Counted from the stretch's first letter, positions 8,328 to 17,074 are shown. The stretch is DNA of 64,000 nucleotides from Myxococcus hansupus (GCF_000280925.3 NZ_CP012109.1:62001-126000), one strand, 5' to 3'. Notes: generated by a model from the letters alone, not told the origin. Numbers and translations are program-made.

Positions 8328-9662
8328 ATGACCAAGGTCTTCGCCAATGGCCGCTCGATTCTGCACAAGGGCGCCGGCAACACGCATGTCTCGGCCGCAC
8401 CAGACGTATGCAAGGTGCCGACCCCTGCTGGCCCCGTCCCTACGCCATTCATCAATTCCGCCCAGGATTCGATGCTCGCGAAGGGGAGCAAGAAGACGAC
8501 TATCGCAGGCAATCCGGTGGCGCTGACGAGCTCCGAGTTGAGCACCAGCTCCGGGGACGAACCCGGGACGGCCGGCGGCCTCATCTCCTCCAAGTTCAAG
8601 GGGAAGATGACCTGGGGCAGCGGCAGCACGGACGTGAAGGTCGAAGGCAAGGGGGTGGTACGTTTCCTTGATCCGACGCTGCACAACGGAAACACCTTCA
8701 ACACGTCGTTCATCGCCATGGGTAGCACGGGACTGGCTTACGGTGACGACACGCAGTGCACGGTCTGCAATAAGTCGGTGGATACGCACCGGGTCCTTGA
8801 AACGCCAGAAGTCGCGGGGCACGTGGAGATGGTGTTCGTGGAGTTGATGAAGCGATTCAAGGCGCAGCGCCCCCATCTCGATAGGTACCTTTTGCTCCGG
8901 GAGAAGAGGAGCACGGTGGAGCGTAGGTCCGTCGAGAAGGCAAAGGAGGCGGCGATCCCGCTGGCGCCCAAGAAGAACAGGGCGGGCGAACTGCTCACTC
9001 AGCTCAGGTCAAAGGACGTCGCGAACAAGAGTGCCATCACGGCCGAACTTGGCCCCCTCCAGGCTGACATCAAGGAGGCGGAAGAAAAGATCAAGAAGCA
9101 GCGGGCGGAGGATCTCTTGGATGTCCGGGCAATCGAGCAGGAAATGGTCAAAACCAATGCGCAGCTTGAGGGCATGAACCCCGTCCTGCGATTGGACGAC
9201 TCCACCAAGACGTTTATCAATGGTTACATGACGGGAGCATGCATCTGCAAATGCCCCCAGCAGCCCAACATGCTCGCCGCATGCTCAGGTGATGCCGCCT
9301 CCGGCTTCAAGGCAGCCGTCGCCGCCACGCCGTTCGAGTTGGTCGAGAGCTTCCAGAAAAGCGCGAGCCAAGCGCGGAAACTCGCAGAGAGCGGGCGTGA
9401 AAAGTGGGAGTGTGCTGCGCCCAAGCTCCTCCAAAAGGGCGGCGCCGCAGGACACAAAATCCGCGCCATGTCGGAGCGTTACTTCTCCCCCATGATGAGT
9501 CCCGAGACCGTGAGCGTGGAGTACGGTCGGCAAGACACGGATGACGAGGGGCCACGCGTCGTCAAGCAGGCATTCGGTCATGGAGAGTCCGTTCCCTCCT
9601 GTAAGGAGTGCCAGGCTCTGACCCCTGAAATGCTGTGCGATAACAGCAAGGAGTGCGCCTGA
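8328..9662 (+). CDS. DUF4150 (PAAR-like) protein with a Cys-rich C-terminal domain; candidate T6SS effector
   Basis: 444 residues behind a strong ribosome site (GAGGAGG). Residues 1 to ~130 are a DUF4150 PAAR-like domain (FANGRSILHKGAGNTHVSAA, DVCKVPTPAGPVPTPFINSA, KGSKKTTIAGNPVAL, FLDPTLHNGNTFNTSFIAMG). Such domains cap the VgrG spike of T6SS and carry toxins. A charged, probably coiled-coil segment follows (~190-270, DIKEAEEKIKKQRAEDLLDV). The C-terminal ~150 residues contain C305-I-C307-K-C309, a GHGES motif near 418 and C425-x2-C428, suggesting a zinc site. I do not recognise the toxin class. The gene is followed after 3 bases by an SMI1/KNR4 gene, the usual effector-immunity order. Confidence 0.85.
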   Translation: MTKVFANGRSILHKGAGNTHVSAAPDVCKVPTPAGPVPTPFINSAQDSMLAKGSKKTTIAGNPVALTSSELSTSSGDEPGTAGGLISSKFKGKMTWGSGSTDVKVEGKGVVRFLDPTLHNGNTFNTSFIAMGSTGLAYGDDTQCTVCNKSVDTHRVLETPEVAGHVEMVFVELMKRFKAQRPHLDRYLLLREKRSTVERRSVEKAKEAAIPLAPKKNRAGELLTQLRSKDVANKSAITAELGPLQADIKEAEEKIKKQRAEDLLDVRAIEQEMVKTNAQLEGMNPVLRLDDSTKTFINGYMTGACICKCPQQPNMLAACSGDAASGFKAAVAATPFELVESFQKSASQARKLAESGREKWECAAPKLLQKGGAAGHKIRAMSERYFSPMMSPETVSVEYGRQDTDDEGPRVVKQAFGHGESVPSCKECQALTPEMLCDNSKECA

Positions 9663-9665
9663 GCC

Positions 9666-10397
9666 ATGGACGAACTGCTTGCACTCCTCGAGCGCTACGC
9701 GCCCGGCTACCGCAGTCAAATTGAAGGCTACCCGGATTTTCTCGTGGACGAGCTGGAGGAGGTCTTCGGCCGTCCACTTCCATCCGTCTACCGTCAATTC
9801 GCTGAGACCTTTGGGACGCGTGGGGGGCTGCTTCTATCCCAGGTGCGATCCTTCGACCCCATCCTTGATGTGGCCGAACTCTATCGGGTCGCCCCCAAGG
9901 GCGAGCTGCCTTCCAATCGGTTTCTTTTCATCTTCGGCGACCCTGATCCGCTGGCGCCTCATCACTACTGGCTCGACTTGGAGTCTCCTTCAGAGGAAGG
10001 AGACTGCCAGGTCGTGCGCATGCCATTTGGTGCGGACGCATGGAGGACGAAGCTACACCGGGAGGCCATAAGCCTCCGGGAGCTACTCTTTCTCTGGGCC
10101 ATGGAACACGTCCACATGCCCGTCTTCCATCATCAAGCCAGCTATGTGGGCAGGGAGAGGCCTTCGAATCCCAGCGCCGAGGACCTCGCACGCCTTCTTG
10201 AGAAAATGGGCTTCGTTCAACGCTCCTTCCCTCGGCACAGCATGCTCTTTGAGCGGGAAGGCGCTGCGGCACGGCTGTACCGTCCTCCTGCCTCCCCCCA
10301 CTTCAACCTCCGAGTGGGCATGCAGCGTCCCGAGGACCTGAAGCGTTTCCAGATGGTCCTTGAAGACAACATGGACATGGTGAAGCCTTCTGTTTGA
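9666..10397 (+). CDS. SMI1/KNR4 family protein, probable immunity protein
   Basis: 243 residues beginning 3 bases after the DUF4150 stop. The SMI1/KNR4 pattern is visible: FLVDELEEVFGRPLPSVYRQ, FGTRGGLLLSQVRSFDPI, RFLFIFGDPDPLAPHHYWLD, then EAISLRELLFLWAMEHV. SMI1/KNR4 proteins are common cytoplasmic immunity factors of polymorphic toxins. The tight coupling to a PAAR-like cargo gene suggests it neutralises that protein's C-terminal domain. About 90 further residues after the usual domain end (SNPSAEDLARLLEKMGFVQR onward) form an additional C-terminal module. Confidence 0.85.
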   Translation: MDELLALLERYAPGYRSQIEGYPDFLVDELEEVFGRPLPSVYRQFAETFGTRGGLLLSQVRSFDPILDVAELYRVAPKGELPSNRFLFIFGDPDPLAPHHYWLDLESPSEEGDCQVVRMPFGADAWRTKLHREAISLRELLFLWAMEHVHMPVFHHQASYVGRERPSNPSAEDLARLLEKMGFVQRSFPRHSMLFEREGAAARLYRPPASPHFNLRVGMQRPEDLKRFQMVLEDNMDMVKPSV

Positions 10398-10410
10398 GCA
10401 AGGCCGGACG

Positions 10411-10734
10411 ATGAGTAAATCCAAGGAACGCCAGACGTGGCGTATTCGCATTTTTTACGTCGTGGTGGGCGTCCTGATTGGAGCCGCGCTCGAGCTTTTC
10501 TTTGGCCCCACCGGAGAATGTCGGTGGGACATGGATTGCGAAAGAGGTGCGACTTGTTACTCGCGAAGTGGCGGCGATAAAAGTTGGCCTGGGTACCCTT
10601 GGTGGGCGCGCTTCAAGCGTTACATGAGCTGTGGGATTCCGTGTAGTGCGGATGGGTTGAGGACGTGCCCTCCTGGGCTTATATGCTCCCATTCTTTGCA
10701 TGGAGAAATGGATGTCTGTTTAAAGCGGCTGTAG
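10411..10734 (+). CDS. Small membrane-anchored Cys-rich protein
   Basis: 107 residues. A short basic N-terminus is followed by one membrane span (IFYVVVGVLIGAALELFF), and the rest should face the periplasm. It contains eight Cys in a spaced pattern (ECRWDMDCERGATC, SCGIPC, CPPGLIC, VC), likely disulphide-bonded and similar to short Cys-rich modules of other myxobacterial surface proteins. It begins 13 bases after the SMI1/KNR4 gene and may belong to the same unit. Third-position GC is lower than in neighbouring genes, consistent with acquired DNA. Function unknown. Confidence 0.7.
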   Translation: MSKSKERQTWRIRIFYVVVGVLIGAALELFFGPTGECRWDMDCERGATCYSRSGGDKSWPGYPWWARFKRYMSCGIPCSADGLRTCPPGLICSHSLHGEMDVCLKRL

Positions 10735-10784
10735 GCGTCGTCTGTTGTCCCGCAGCCACTTCGCTAGCGCCGATACTCTGAGGG

Positions 10785-10805
10785 GGCTTTGGTACTCCCA
10801 AAGCC
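10785..10805. terminator. Hairpin between convergent genes
   Basis: Perfect 8-base arms GGCTTTGG and CCAAAGCC around a 5-base loop, located between the end of the plus-strand accessory unit (10734) and the end of the minus-strand DUF1501 gene (10828). Suitable as a bidirectional terminator, though there is no T tract. Confidence 0.5.
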
Positions 10806-10827
10806 TGGCTCGCAGCGGCTTCTCCGC

Positions 10828-12498
10828 CTATCGCTTGATGTACGTCAGCGCGGGCCGGTCATTCTTGCCCTTGCCCGCGGCCCTCAGTGCGGCTGGGTCC
10901 AAGCCGGACAGGTGCAGTGCCGTCGAGTACACGTGGCCCGCATCCGTGATCGCGCTGGTCGGGCTCTTCGTCCGGCCCGGCACCAGCAGACCCGTGTCCG
11001 GGTTGTACGCCGGGTCCAGCGTGCCATCCGGCATCAGCGGAATGCCCTCCAGCGACGTGCTGCCCACGCGGCCGTACTGCCGGTTCCCTCGCACCGTTCC
11101 GCCCAGGAAGGCCGCGCTGCTCACGCGCCAGTGCTGGCAGCAGTCCTGGCCCATGATTTCGGTGTACTTCTGCGCGTCCGTCAGACCGGAGTTGGCCAGA
11201 ATCGACTCCACGTCACCGGAGATGGTCCGCCCCATCTCCGAGGCGAGCACGATGGTGGTGAAGTCGTAATAGCTCTTCCCCGTCGTCCCGTACGGCGTGG
11301 ACTTCAGCCGCGCCACCAGCGCCTTCAGCGGGTTCCAGAGGTTGCGGCGCATGTCGTTGCGCTGGTCCGTCTGCCCCTGGTTGTTCATGATGAATCGCCG
11401 GTCCCGGTGCGAGTCGAACAGGCGCAGGCTGCGGTTCTCGATGAAGAAGCCGATGGACAGGCCCTTCGTCATCAGCTCGTACGTCATCAACGCCTGGACG
11501 TTGGTGTTCGGCGTCTCCTTGGACCGCGCCGGGTTGCCGTTGATGGACGCCGAGTTCGTCGTCTCATCCTCCAGCGTGACACCGAACTCCTCCCGGAGCT
11601 GCGCGTTGGTGAAGAGCGTGCGCGGGTCCAGGTTGATGCTCCCACCCGCCGTCAGCGCGCGGTGAATCTGCAACGCGGAGGAGAAGGCGCGCACCGACTC
11701 GCTGTTCTTCGAGTCCAGGAAGTTCGCCTGGAGGTTGTCCGTGAACTGGCGGATGCGCGCGTCTCGCTGACCCTGCGACACGCTGCCCAGCGAGGACAGC
11801 CGCTCGCGCATCGCCATGGGCGTCTTGCCGTAGATGGTGTGCGCGTGCACCGGACCCAGGCGCTCGTAGTAGCCCGTGCCGTCCGGATACGACGGAATCG
11901 ACAGCTCACCGTCGGAGAGCCACCGGTGCCACGAGACGTGCGGCAGCAGGTAGCCCTGCCCATAGGCCTCACAGAAGGCCTGGAGCACCGTGCGCTCGTC
12001 CTCGTTGCGTCGGCCGGCCAGGGACGCGCTGTAGCGGCCGTAGTGGTACTCCCACCGGCCGCCCGAGTGGAACGTGTTGCCGTTGTGGCTGGAGACCACC
12101 GCCAGGTCCGGGAACAGGTCCAGGCCGTCCTGCGCCAGGTAGCCGTACTGGATGTTCCCCTGCGTCCTCGGCGGGTCCAACGGCGAGGTGCCGTAGCTCT
12201 TCGGCCGGTAGAAGTGCTGGCTCCACGACGGGACGGGGCGCAGCTCTCCGGCGGGAATGACGCGCGGGCCGTCGTTCACCGTGTGGGCCGGGTTGAACAT
12301 GCTGTACCCGTCCCAGCCGCCCTCCTGGAACCAGTAGATGAGGAAGTGCGGGGTGTCCGCCTCGGCGGCGGCGGCCTGGGCCAGCCCCAACTCCTTCTTC
12401 GTGCCCGGAACACCGAAGGCGCGGAAGAAGCGGAGCCAGTCCAGGGTGCTGATGGCTGCGCCCGCTGCGGCGCCTGCGAGGAATTGGCGGCGTTTCAT
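10828..12498 (-). CDS. DUF1501-type exported protein with Tat signal
   Basis: 556 residues. The N-terminus MKRRQFLAGAAAGAA is a twin-arginine signal. The body resembles DUF1501/sulfatase-like proteins of the alkaline phosphatase superfamily: HFLIYWFQEGGWDGYSMF near the start, FPDLAVVSSHNGNTFHSGGR, YYDFTTIVLASEMGRT (the typical EMGRT/EFGRT segment) and DAGHVYSTALHLSGLD. It starts 18 bases after the DUF1592-type gene, so the two are co-transcribed. In planctomycetes and myxobacteria these two families usually form pairs; the substrate is not known. Likely periplasmic. Confidence 0.9.
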   Translation of the reverse strand: MKRRQFLAGAAAGAAISTLDWLRFFRAFGVPGTKKELGLAQAAAAEADTPHFLIYWFQEGGWDGYSMFNPAHTVNDGPRVIPAGELRPVPSWSQHFYRPKSYGTSPLDPPRTQGNIQYGYLAQDGLDLFPDLAVVSSHNGNTFHSGGRWEYHYGRYSASLAGRRNEDERTVLQAFCEAYGQGYLLPHVSWHRWLSDGELSIPSYPDGTGYYERLGPVHAHTIYGKTPMAMRERLSSLGSVSQGQRDARIRQFTDNLQANFLDSKNSESVRAFSSALQIHRALTAGGSINLDPRTLFTNAQLREEFGVTLEDETTNSASINGNPARSKETPNTNVQALMTYELMTKGLSIGFFIENRSLRLFDSHRDRRFIMNNQGQTDQRNDMRRNLWNPLKALVARLKSTPYGTTGKSYYDFTTIVLASEMGRTISGDVESILANSGLTDAQKYTEIMGQDCCQHWRVSSAAFLGGTVRGNRQYGRVGSTSLEGIPLMPDGTLDPAYNPDTGLLVPGRTKSPTSAITDAGHVYSTALHLSGLDPAALRAAGKGKNDRPALTYIKR

Positions 12499-12515
12499 GG
12501 CGGCAAGCTCTCCGG

Positions 12516-14906
12516 TCAGCGGCGCAGGTACTCGGGCGAGGTGGCGACGGCCTTCAGCACGGCCTTGAGGTTGCCGTTGCTCTCTTCACTCACGTCCCAC
12601 AGGCGCTTGTAGACGCCGCGCTCGTCCAGCGCGTGGCGCATCTCGCGGCCAAAGAGCAGGGCGAACTGGGCGTTGAGCGTGCGGCGGACGAACATCTCCT
12701 TCTTCACCGCCTGCGTGGCGAAGGCCTCCATGCCCTGACCCTTGAAGGCATACGTCGCCACCAGCCCCCGGTCGCTGTCGTCCATGGGCTGCCCTTCGAC
12801 ATTCTCCGTGCGGTAGTTGCCCTCGTCGTCCCAGCGCAGGCGCTGGTGCGCCAGCGGCGTGAGCGTCTGGTGGCAGGAGAAGCACAGGCTGGTGGGGTCC
12901 ACCGTGGAGGCCGCCGTGGCCGCGCCGCGCATGTCGAAGACCTCGGAGGGGATTTCGTACAGCGTCCCCATGAAGTCCGTCATCACGCGCGCCGCGTAGT
13001 TGTAGTGCGGCAGGCCAGGCTTGTTCTTGATGAAGCCCTTCATCGTCAGCACGCCCGTCTTCCCGTGCTCGGTCGCGCGCGGTACCGCCTGGAAGGCCGC
13101 GTCCACCGCGTACTCCGCCGTGAGCAGCTCGCTCAGCGGCTTGCCCTCGCGCATCAGGTGCGTCCACAGCCGCGCGGGCTCGTCCGTGTCCGCGGTGCCC
13201 TCGCTCTCCGTCCGCACCCGCATCCGCTCGAAGTAGTACGTGTGGAAGTCCTGCGACGCGAGGTACCCGTCGACCATGTCCTCCCAGGACTTCTGTCCGC
13301 GCTCCAGCGCGGTGAAGTCCTCGGCGGAGGGAGGACGGCCCAACAGGTCCTGCGCCAGCTTCACCAGCAGCAGCCGTTCCCGCTCCGTACCGGAGTGCGC
13401 CTCATAGGAAGGCGGCAGCGTGAAGAGGAAGTCCGGCGAACGCATCAGGCCCTCGCACAGGCCGCTCCAGGCCTTGGGCAGGTCCGCCTCGATGCCGTGC
13501 AGGTCCTTCACCAATGCGTATCCGTTGGCGCGCTCGGTCTCCGTGGCGGGGCGGTACAGCATCCGGCGGTAGAGCGAGTCCACCTTGGCCTTCGCCGCGT
13601 CCGCGCGCTGCGTGCCGGTGGCGGCCTCCGTGGGACCGTGCACCACCAGCGCGTCCACGTGCAGGTTGCGGTCGCAGACGCCCGACTCGTTGTAGTCGTT
13701 GGTGAAGGCCACGGAGATGATGTGGTCGCCCTCGGTGAGGGCCTGCGTGTGCGTGAAGTCCGCGTAGGCCGTGCCGTTGGACACGCCCCATTCCCGCACC
13801 ATCACGCCGTCCACGCGGAGCTGCATGTTCGGCAGCGCGGGGCCGCACAGGTCGCCGCGCGCCTTCACCGTGAAGCGGAAGGTGCTGCTGGCCGGGAAGG
13901 TGTACGGGTTCGCCGTGGTGAGGGTGCCGTTGGTCCAGAGGTTCCAGCCGGTGCTCGTCCTCCCGCCGGTGCTCGCGAGAATCGGCGTGCCGGGGGGCAC
14001 GGTGCCGCTGGAGAGCGCGGCCTGCTCCATCTCGTACTGCACCGTGACGGGGGCGGGGACATCCACCATGGGCTGCGCCAGGTCCAGCCCGGCGAAGGGG
14101 CCCGTCCTCGCCGTGGCCGCGGTGAGGCACACGTCGCGGCTCAAGTCATCCAGGCCCAGGAAGAAGTCCGCCGTGGCCACGCGCGCCTCGACGAAGTGGT
14201 TCTGGTAGTCCACGCCGCCGAAGAGCCCCACGCTCTGTGAGAAACGGTCCACCCCGCCGCGCACCCAGTCGTCGTTGAAGACGGCCTTCACCTTGCCCTT
14301 GAGCTGGAGGTAGCCCAGGAAGGGATTGTCATACGTGGCGATGGCCGGACCGCCGTAGGGTTCGAGCAGCGCCTGGGGGAACTCCTCGTCGGGCCGGGAC
14401 AGCGGCTGGCGCGCCTCCACCGCCGCGAGCTGGCAGGTGAGGCTGGCGACGTTGGCGATCTCCCGCTCGCTCCAGGGCGCCGCGCCCCGAGGCATGCGCG
14501 CCGACTCGTCCGTGGTGACGAGCCGCGACAGCAGCGAGCCCGACTCCGGCGTCAGGAAGCCCGCCGCGCGCAGGGCGTAGAAGGACTCCAGCCCGTTGCT
14601 GCTCACCGTGAAGAGGCGGCCTTGGGTGGTGCCGTGGCAGGAGATGCAGCCGGAGGACTCCCGCACCATGGCCGGGTGAACCACCCGCGCGAAGTCCGCC
14701 GCCACCGTCTGCAGCGTGATGTCCGCGGGAACGCTCCCCAGGTCGCATCGCAGTGAGCCGTCCTGCTGGATGGGCGGCGGGTCCGGATTGCCGTCATCCG
14801 GCGGGCCGCCCTGCAGGTCGAGCGACGCCTGGCCGTAGCAGCCGGCGGTGAACATCGCGAGTGCCGCGAGGGCGTGGCGCCACGGGCGCGGGGGGAGTGC
14901 GCTCAT
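12516..14906 (-). CDS. DUF1592/DUF1588-type cytochrome-like lipoprotein
   Basis: 796 residues. I chose the ATG at 14906 because GGAGGG precedes it and a lipoprotein signal follows (LAALAMFTAGC). Two CxxCH haem-binding motifs are present: CISCH near residue 80, in a cytochrome-like N-terminal region, and CFSCHQTLTPLAHQRLRWDD in the C-terminal half, as in DUF1588. Between them lie a carbohydrate-binding-like beta domain (GDHIISVAFTNDYNESGVC) and DUF1592/1595-like helical regions (LYRRMLYRPATETERANGYA, FHTYYFERMRVRTE). The C-terminus VRRTLNAQFALLFGREMRHA is typical of DUF1585. First gene of a two-gene operon with the DUF1501 protein. Probably an exported redox or degradative system; the substrate is unknown. 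Confidence 0.9.
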   Translation of the reverse strand: MSALPPRPWRHALAALAMFTAGCYGQASLDLQGGPPDDGNPDPPPIQQDGSLRCDLGSVPADITLQTVAADFARVVHPAMVRESSGCISCHGTTQGRLFTVSSNGLESFYALRAAGFLTPESGSLLSRLVTTDESARMPRGAAPWSEREIANVASLTCQLAAVEARQPLSRPDEEFPQALLEPYGGPAIATYDNPFLGYLQLKGKVKAVFNDDWVRGGVDRFSQSVGLFGGVDYQNHFVEARVATADFFLGLDDLSRDVCLTAATARTGPFAGLDLAQPMVDVPAPVTVQYEMEQAALSSGTVPPGTPILASTGGRTSTGWNLWTNGTLTTANPYTFPASSTFRFTVKARGDLCGPALPNMQLRVDGVMVREWGVSNGTAYADFTHTQALTEGDHIISVAFTNDYNESGVCDRNLHVDALVVHGPTEAATGTQRADAAKAKVDSLYRRMLYRPATETERANGYALVKDLHGIEADLPKAWSGLCEGLMRSPDFLFTLPPSYEAHSGTERERLLLVKLAQDLLGRPPSAEDFTALERGQKSWEDMVDGYLASQDFHTYYFERMRVRTESEGTADTDEPARLWTHLMREGKPLSELLTAEYAVDAAFQAVPRATEHGKTGVLTMKGFIKNKPGLPHYNYAARVMTDFMGTLYEIPSEVFDMRGAATAASTVDPTSLCFSCHQTLTPLAHQRLRWDDEGNYRTENVEGQPMDDSDRGLVATYAFKGQGMEAFATQAVKKEMFVRRTLNAQFALLFGREMRHALDERGVYKRLWDVSEESNGNLKAVLKAVATSPEYLRR

Positions 14907-15111
14907 GAGCCCTCCATGGGGGATGGGGGTGACCGTCAGCGTCTCACGATTGTCCACCAGATGACGAATCGGCCTCTGAAAAATCCAGGAAAACAAGGTA
15001 ACTGCCTGGAAATCCGAGGCTGGCGGGCGAGCAGGCGGGGGCCTCGGCCCGGGCGGGTGGCTCCCCGACAGGGCCCTGGGGGCACAGCTTGAGGACACAG
15101 GAGGTGTCCCC

Positions 15112-15480
15112 ATGGCGTGGCCGGAAATCGCGTCGCCCTACGAGCGGCGCTCCCTCACCAGCGGACTGCGGGTGCGAGACGAGAGCGGGGCGATGCTGGG
15201 CTACGTGGCCCTCATCGGCCAGGAGCACCTCTACGCGCGGCGCTGGCCCTTCAGCCGGCATTGGACGGCGTACCCGCTGTCACGCGTCCGTCATGTTTCA
15301 CGCGACACGGTGCTGCTGGAAGGCGAGATGCCGGGCCACGTGGTGGCGGCCGACAAGAGCGCACACGCGGAGATTCCCACCCAGACGCTCCCGCTGGCGG
15401 TGCTGGACGGGACGGAGCACGCGGACTCGGAGGCGAGGGTGGACGCCCCGCCCGTCGAGACGGAAACCGCGCCCCATTGA
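15112..15480 (+). CDS. Hypothetical protein, 122 residues
   Basis: Starts with an ATG preceded by GGAGG. No signal peptide or membrane span. Beta-rich N-terminus with LRVRDESGAMLGYVALIGQE and repeated Arg/Trp/Tyr residues, then a charged tail. It resembles small PRC-barrel or DUF2171-like regulatory modules (ligand-binding turn after RDESG, a second strand pair SRDTVLLEGEMPGHVVAADK), but the match is too weak to name. It lies 52 bases upstream of dapD and may share its transcript. Confidence 0.75.
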   Translation: MAWPEIASPYERRSLTSGLRVRDESGAMLGYVALIGQEHLYARRWPFSRHWTAYPLSRVRHVSRDTVLLEGEMPGHVVAADKSAHAEIPTQTLPLAVLDGTEHADSEARVDAPPVETETAPH

Positions 15481-15532
15481 GCCCTCAACCAGGTGCGGCG
15501 CGGCGCGCGGTTTTGTGCTTCAAGGAGGCGCC

Positions 15533-16357
15533 ATGGCCCCCATCGAAGAGCTTTCACAGAGGGTGTCCGCCGCGTTCGCGGACCGGACGTTGTTGAAGGA
15601 CGCGGCCCACGTGGCCGCCGTGCGCGAGACGCTGGCGCGGCTGGACTCGGGCGAGCTTCGCGTGGCGGAGAAGGGCGCGGAGGGGTGGAAGGTCAACGCC
15701 TGGGTGAAGGAGGCCATCCTCCTGTTCTTCGCGGTGTCGGAGATGCAGGTGATGGAGGTGGGGCCCTTCGAGTTCTACGACAAGGTGCCGCTGAAGAAGG
15801 GCCTGGAGGCCGCCGGCGTGCGCGTGGTGCCCCCGGGCACGGTGCGTTACGGCGCCTTCGTGGAGAAGGGCGCGGTGGTGATGCCGGGCTACGTCAACAT
15901 CGGCGCGCGCGTGGGCGCGGGCACCATGGTGGACACGTGGGCCACGGTGGGGAGCTGCGCCCAGGTGGGCAAGCACGTCCACCTGTCGGGCGGCGTGGGG
16001 CTCGGCGGCGTGCTGGAGCCGCCCTCCGCGTCCCCCGTCATCATCGAGGACGGCGCGTTCCTGGGCAGCCGCTCCATCGTCGTGGAGGGCGTGGTGGTGG
16101 AGGAGGAGGCCGTGCTGGGCGCCAACGTGGTGCTTACCGCCTCCACGCAAATCATCGACGTCACGGGCCCCGAGGAGCGCGTCTACAAGGGCCGCGTCCC
16201 CGCGCGCAGCGTGGTGATTCCGGGCATGCGTGAGAAGCAGTTCCCCGCCGGCAAGTACATGGTGCCGTGCGCGCTCATCATCGGTCAGCGGACGAAGTCC
16301 ACGGACCAGAAGACGAGCCTGAATGCCGCGCTGCGCGACTTCGCGGTGGCGGTGTGA
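15533..16357 (+). CDS. dapD: Tetrahydrodipicolinate N-succinyltransferase
   Basis: 274 residues, the normal length for DapD. The ATG at 15533 has AAGGAGG just upstream, and the frame before it lacks coding character. The enzyme transfers succinyl from succinyl-CoA to tetrahydrodipicolinate in the lysine/diaminopimelate pathway. Characteristic segments are GWKVNAWVKEAILLFF, PLKKGLEAAGVRVVPPGTVR, the left-handed beta-helix hexapeptide region (VMPGYVNIGARVGAGTMVDT, ATVGSCAQVGKHVHLSGG), PVIIEDGAFLGSRSIVVEGV and the C-terminal EKQFPAGKYMVPCALIIGQR. The desuccinylase gene dapE is two genes downstream. Confidence 0.97.
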   Translation: MAPIEELSQRVSAAFADRTLLKDAAHVAAVRETLARLDSGELRVAEKGAEGWKVNAWVKEAILLFFAVSEMQVMEVGPFEFYDKVPLKKGLEAAGVRVVPPGTVRYGAFVEKGAVVMPGYVNIGARVGAGTMVDTWATVGSCAQVGKHVHLSGGVGLGGVLEPPSASPVIIEDGAFLGSRSIVVEGVVVEEEAVLGANVVLTASTQIIDVTGPEERVYKGRVPARSVVIPGMREKQFPAGKYMVPCALIIGQRTKSTDQKTSLNAALRDFAVAV

Positions 16358-16420
16358 GCCGTTCGGAAATCCATCAGGTCACGCCCGCCGTAGAGAGTGT
16401 GTGAGGGACGGAACGTGACG

Positions 16421-17050
16421 ATGGCGCACCACCTGGACGACCTCCTGCCCGAATGGGCCCTGGGGATGCTGGAGCAGCCCGCCCGCGACGCGGTCGAGCT
16501 GCACCTGGCGGAATGCGCCAGGTGCAGGGCGGCCGCGGACAGGCTGGTGACCACGCACGCGGCGCTGGCGTCGCTGGTGGTGCCCCCGCCGGAGCCGCTG
16601 GCGCGGTTGATGGACCAGATGGAGGGTCCCGGGCGGCTCGCCCGCTTCGCCGACACGGTGGCGGCGTTCTTCGACCTGTCGCGGGAGCGGACGCTGTCGC
16701 TGCTGGAGAGCGTGAGCGACCCGGCGATGTGGATGCCGGGGCCCGTGGAGGGCTCGGAGCTGATGCCGGTGGAGACGGGGCCCGCCCGCGAGGGGACGAT
16801 GGCCGCCATCCTCCGGCTCCACCCGGGTGTGCGTTACCCCCGGCACACGCACCATGGCCGCGAATGGAACCTGGTGCTGGAGGGCGGCTTCCGCGAGGAC
16901 GACGGACACGAGGTGTGGCCGGGTGAGTCGCTGGAGAAGACAGACGGCTCCGCCCATGGCTTCACGGCGTTGGTGGAGGGTCCGCCCTGCCTCTGCGCCT
17001 CCGTGCTGGAGGGCGTGACGAGCTTTGAGGAAGCGTTCGCGGAGTCCTGA
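16421..17050 (+). CDS. ChrR-like anti-sigma factor with cupin domain
   Basis: 209 residues; a GTG two codons earlier (16415) is an alternative start. The N-terminal part has the zinc-binding anti-sigma signature HLAECARC (H-x3-C-x2-C) after LPEWALGMLEQPARD. The C-terminal part is a ChrR-type cupin with RYPRHTHHGREWNLVLEGGF, where the HTHH...E set resembles a metal site, followed by GHEVWPGES and SAHG. ChrR proteins bind ECF sigma factors and release them in response to singlet oxygen or peroxides. No sigma gene adjoins it here: it lies between dapD and dapE, so its partner must be encoded elsewhere. Confidence 0.85.
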   Translation: MAHHLDDLLPEWALGMLEQPARDAVELHLAECARCRAAADRLVTTHAALASLVVPPPEPLARLMDQMEGPGRLARFADTVAAFFDLSRERTLSLLESVSDPAMWMPGPVEGSELMPVETGPAREGTMAAILRLHPGVRYPRHTHHGREWNLVLEGGFREDDGHEVWPGESLEKTDGSAHGFTALVEGPPCLCASVLEGVTSFEEAFAES

Positions 17051-17074
17051 CACACAGCGCTATGGTGGAAGTGT

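Noticed and set aside
10789-12612. 607-codon open frame on the plus strand opposite the DUF1501 gene
   Set aside because: Shadow of the strong codon bias on the opposite strand; no recognisable protein features, while the minus frame has a Tat signal and family motifs.
12633-14240. Long open frame on the plus strand over the DUF1592-type gene
   Set aside because: Composition typical of a shadow; opposite strand has CxxCH motifs and a lipoprotein signal.
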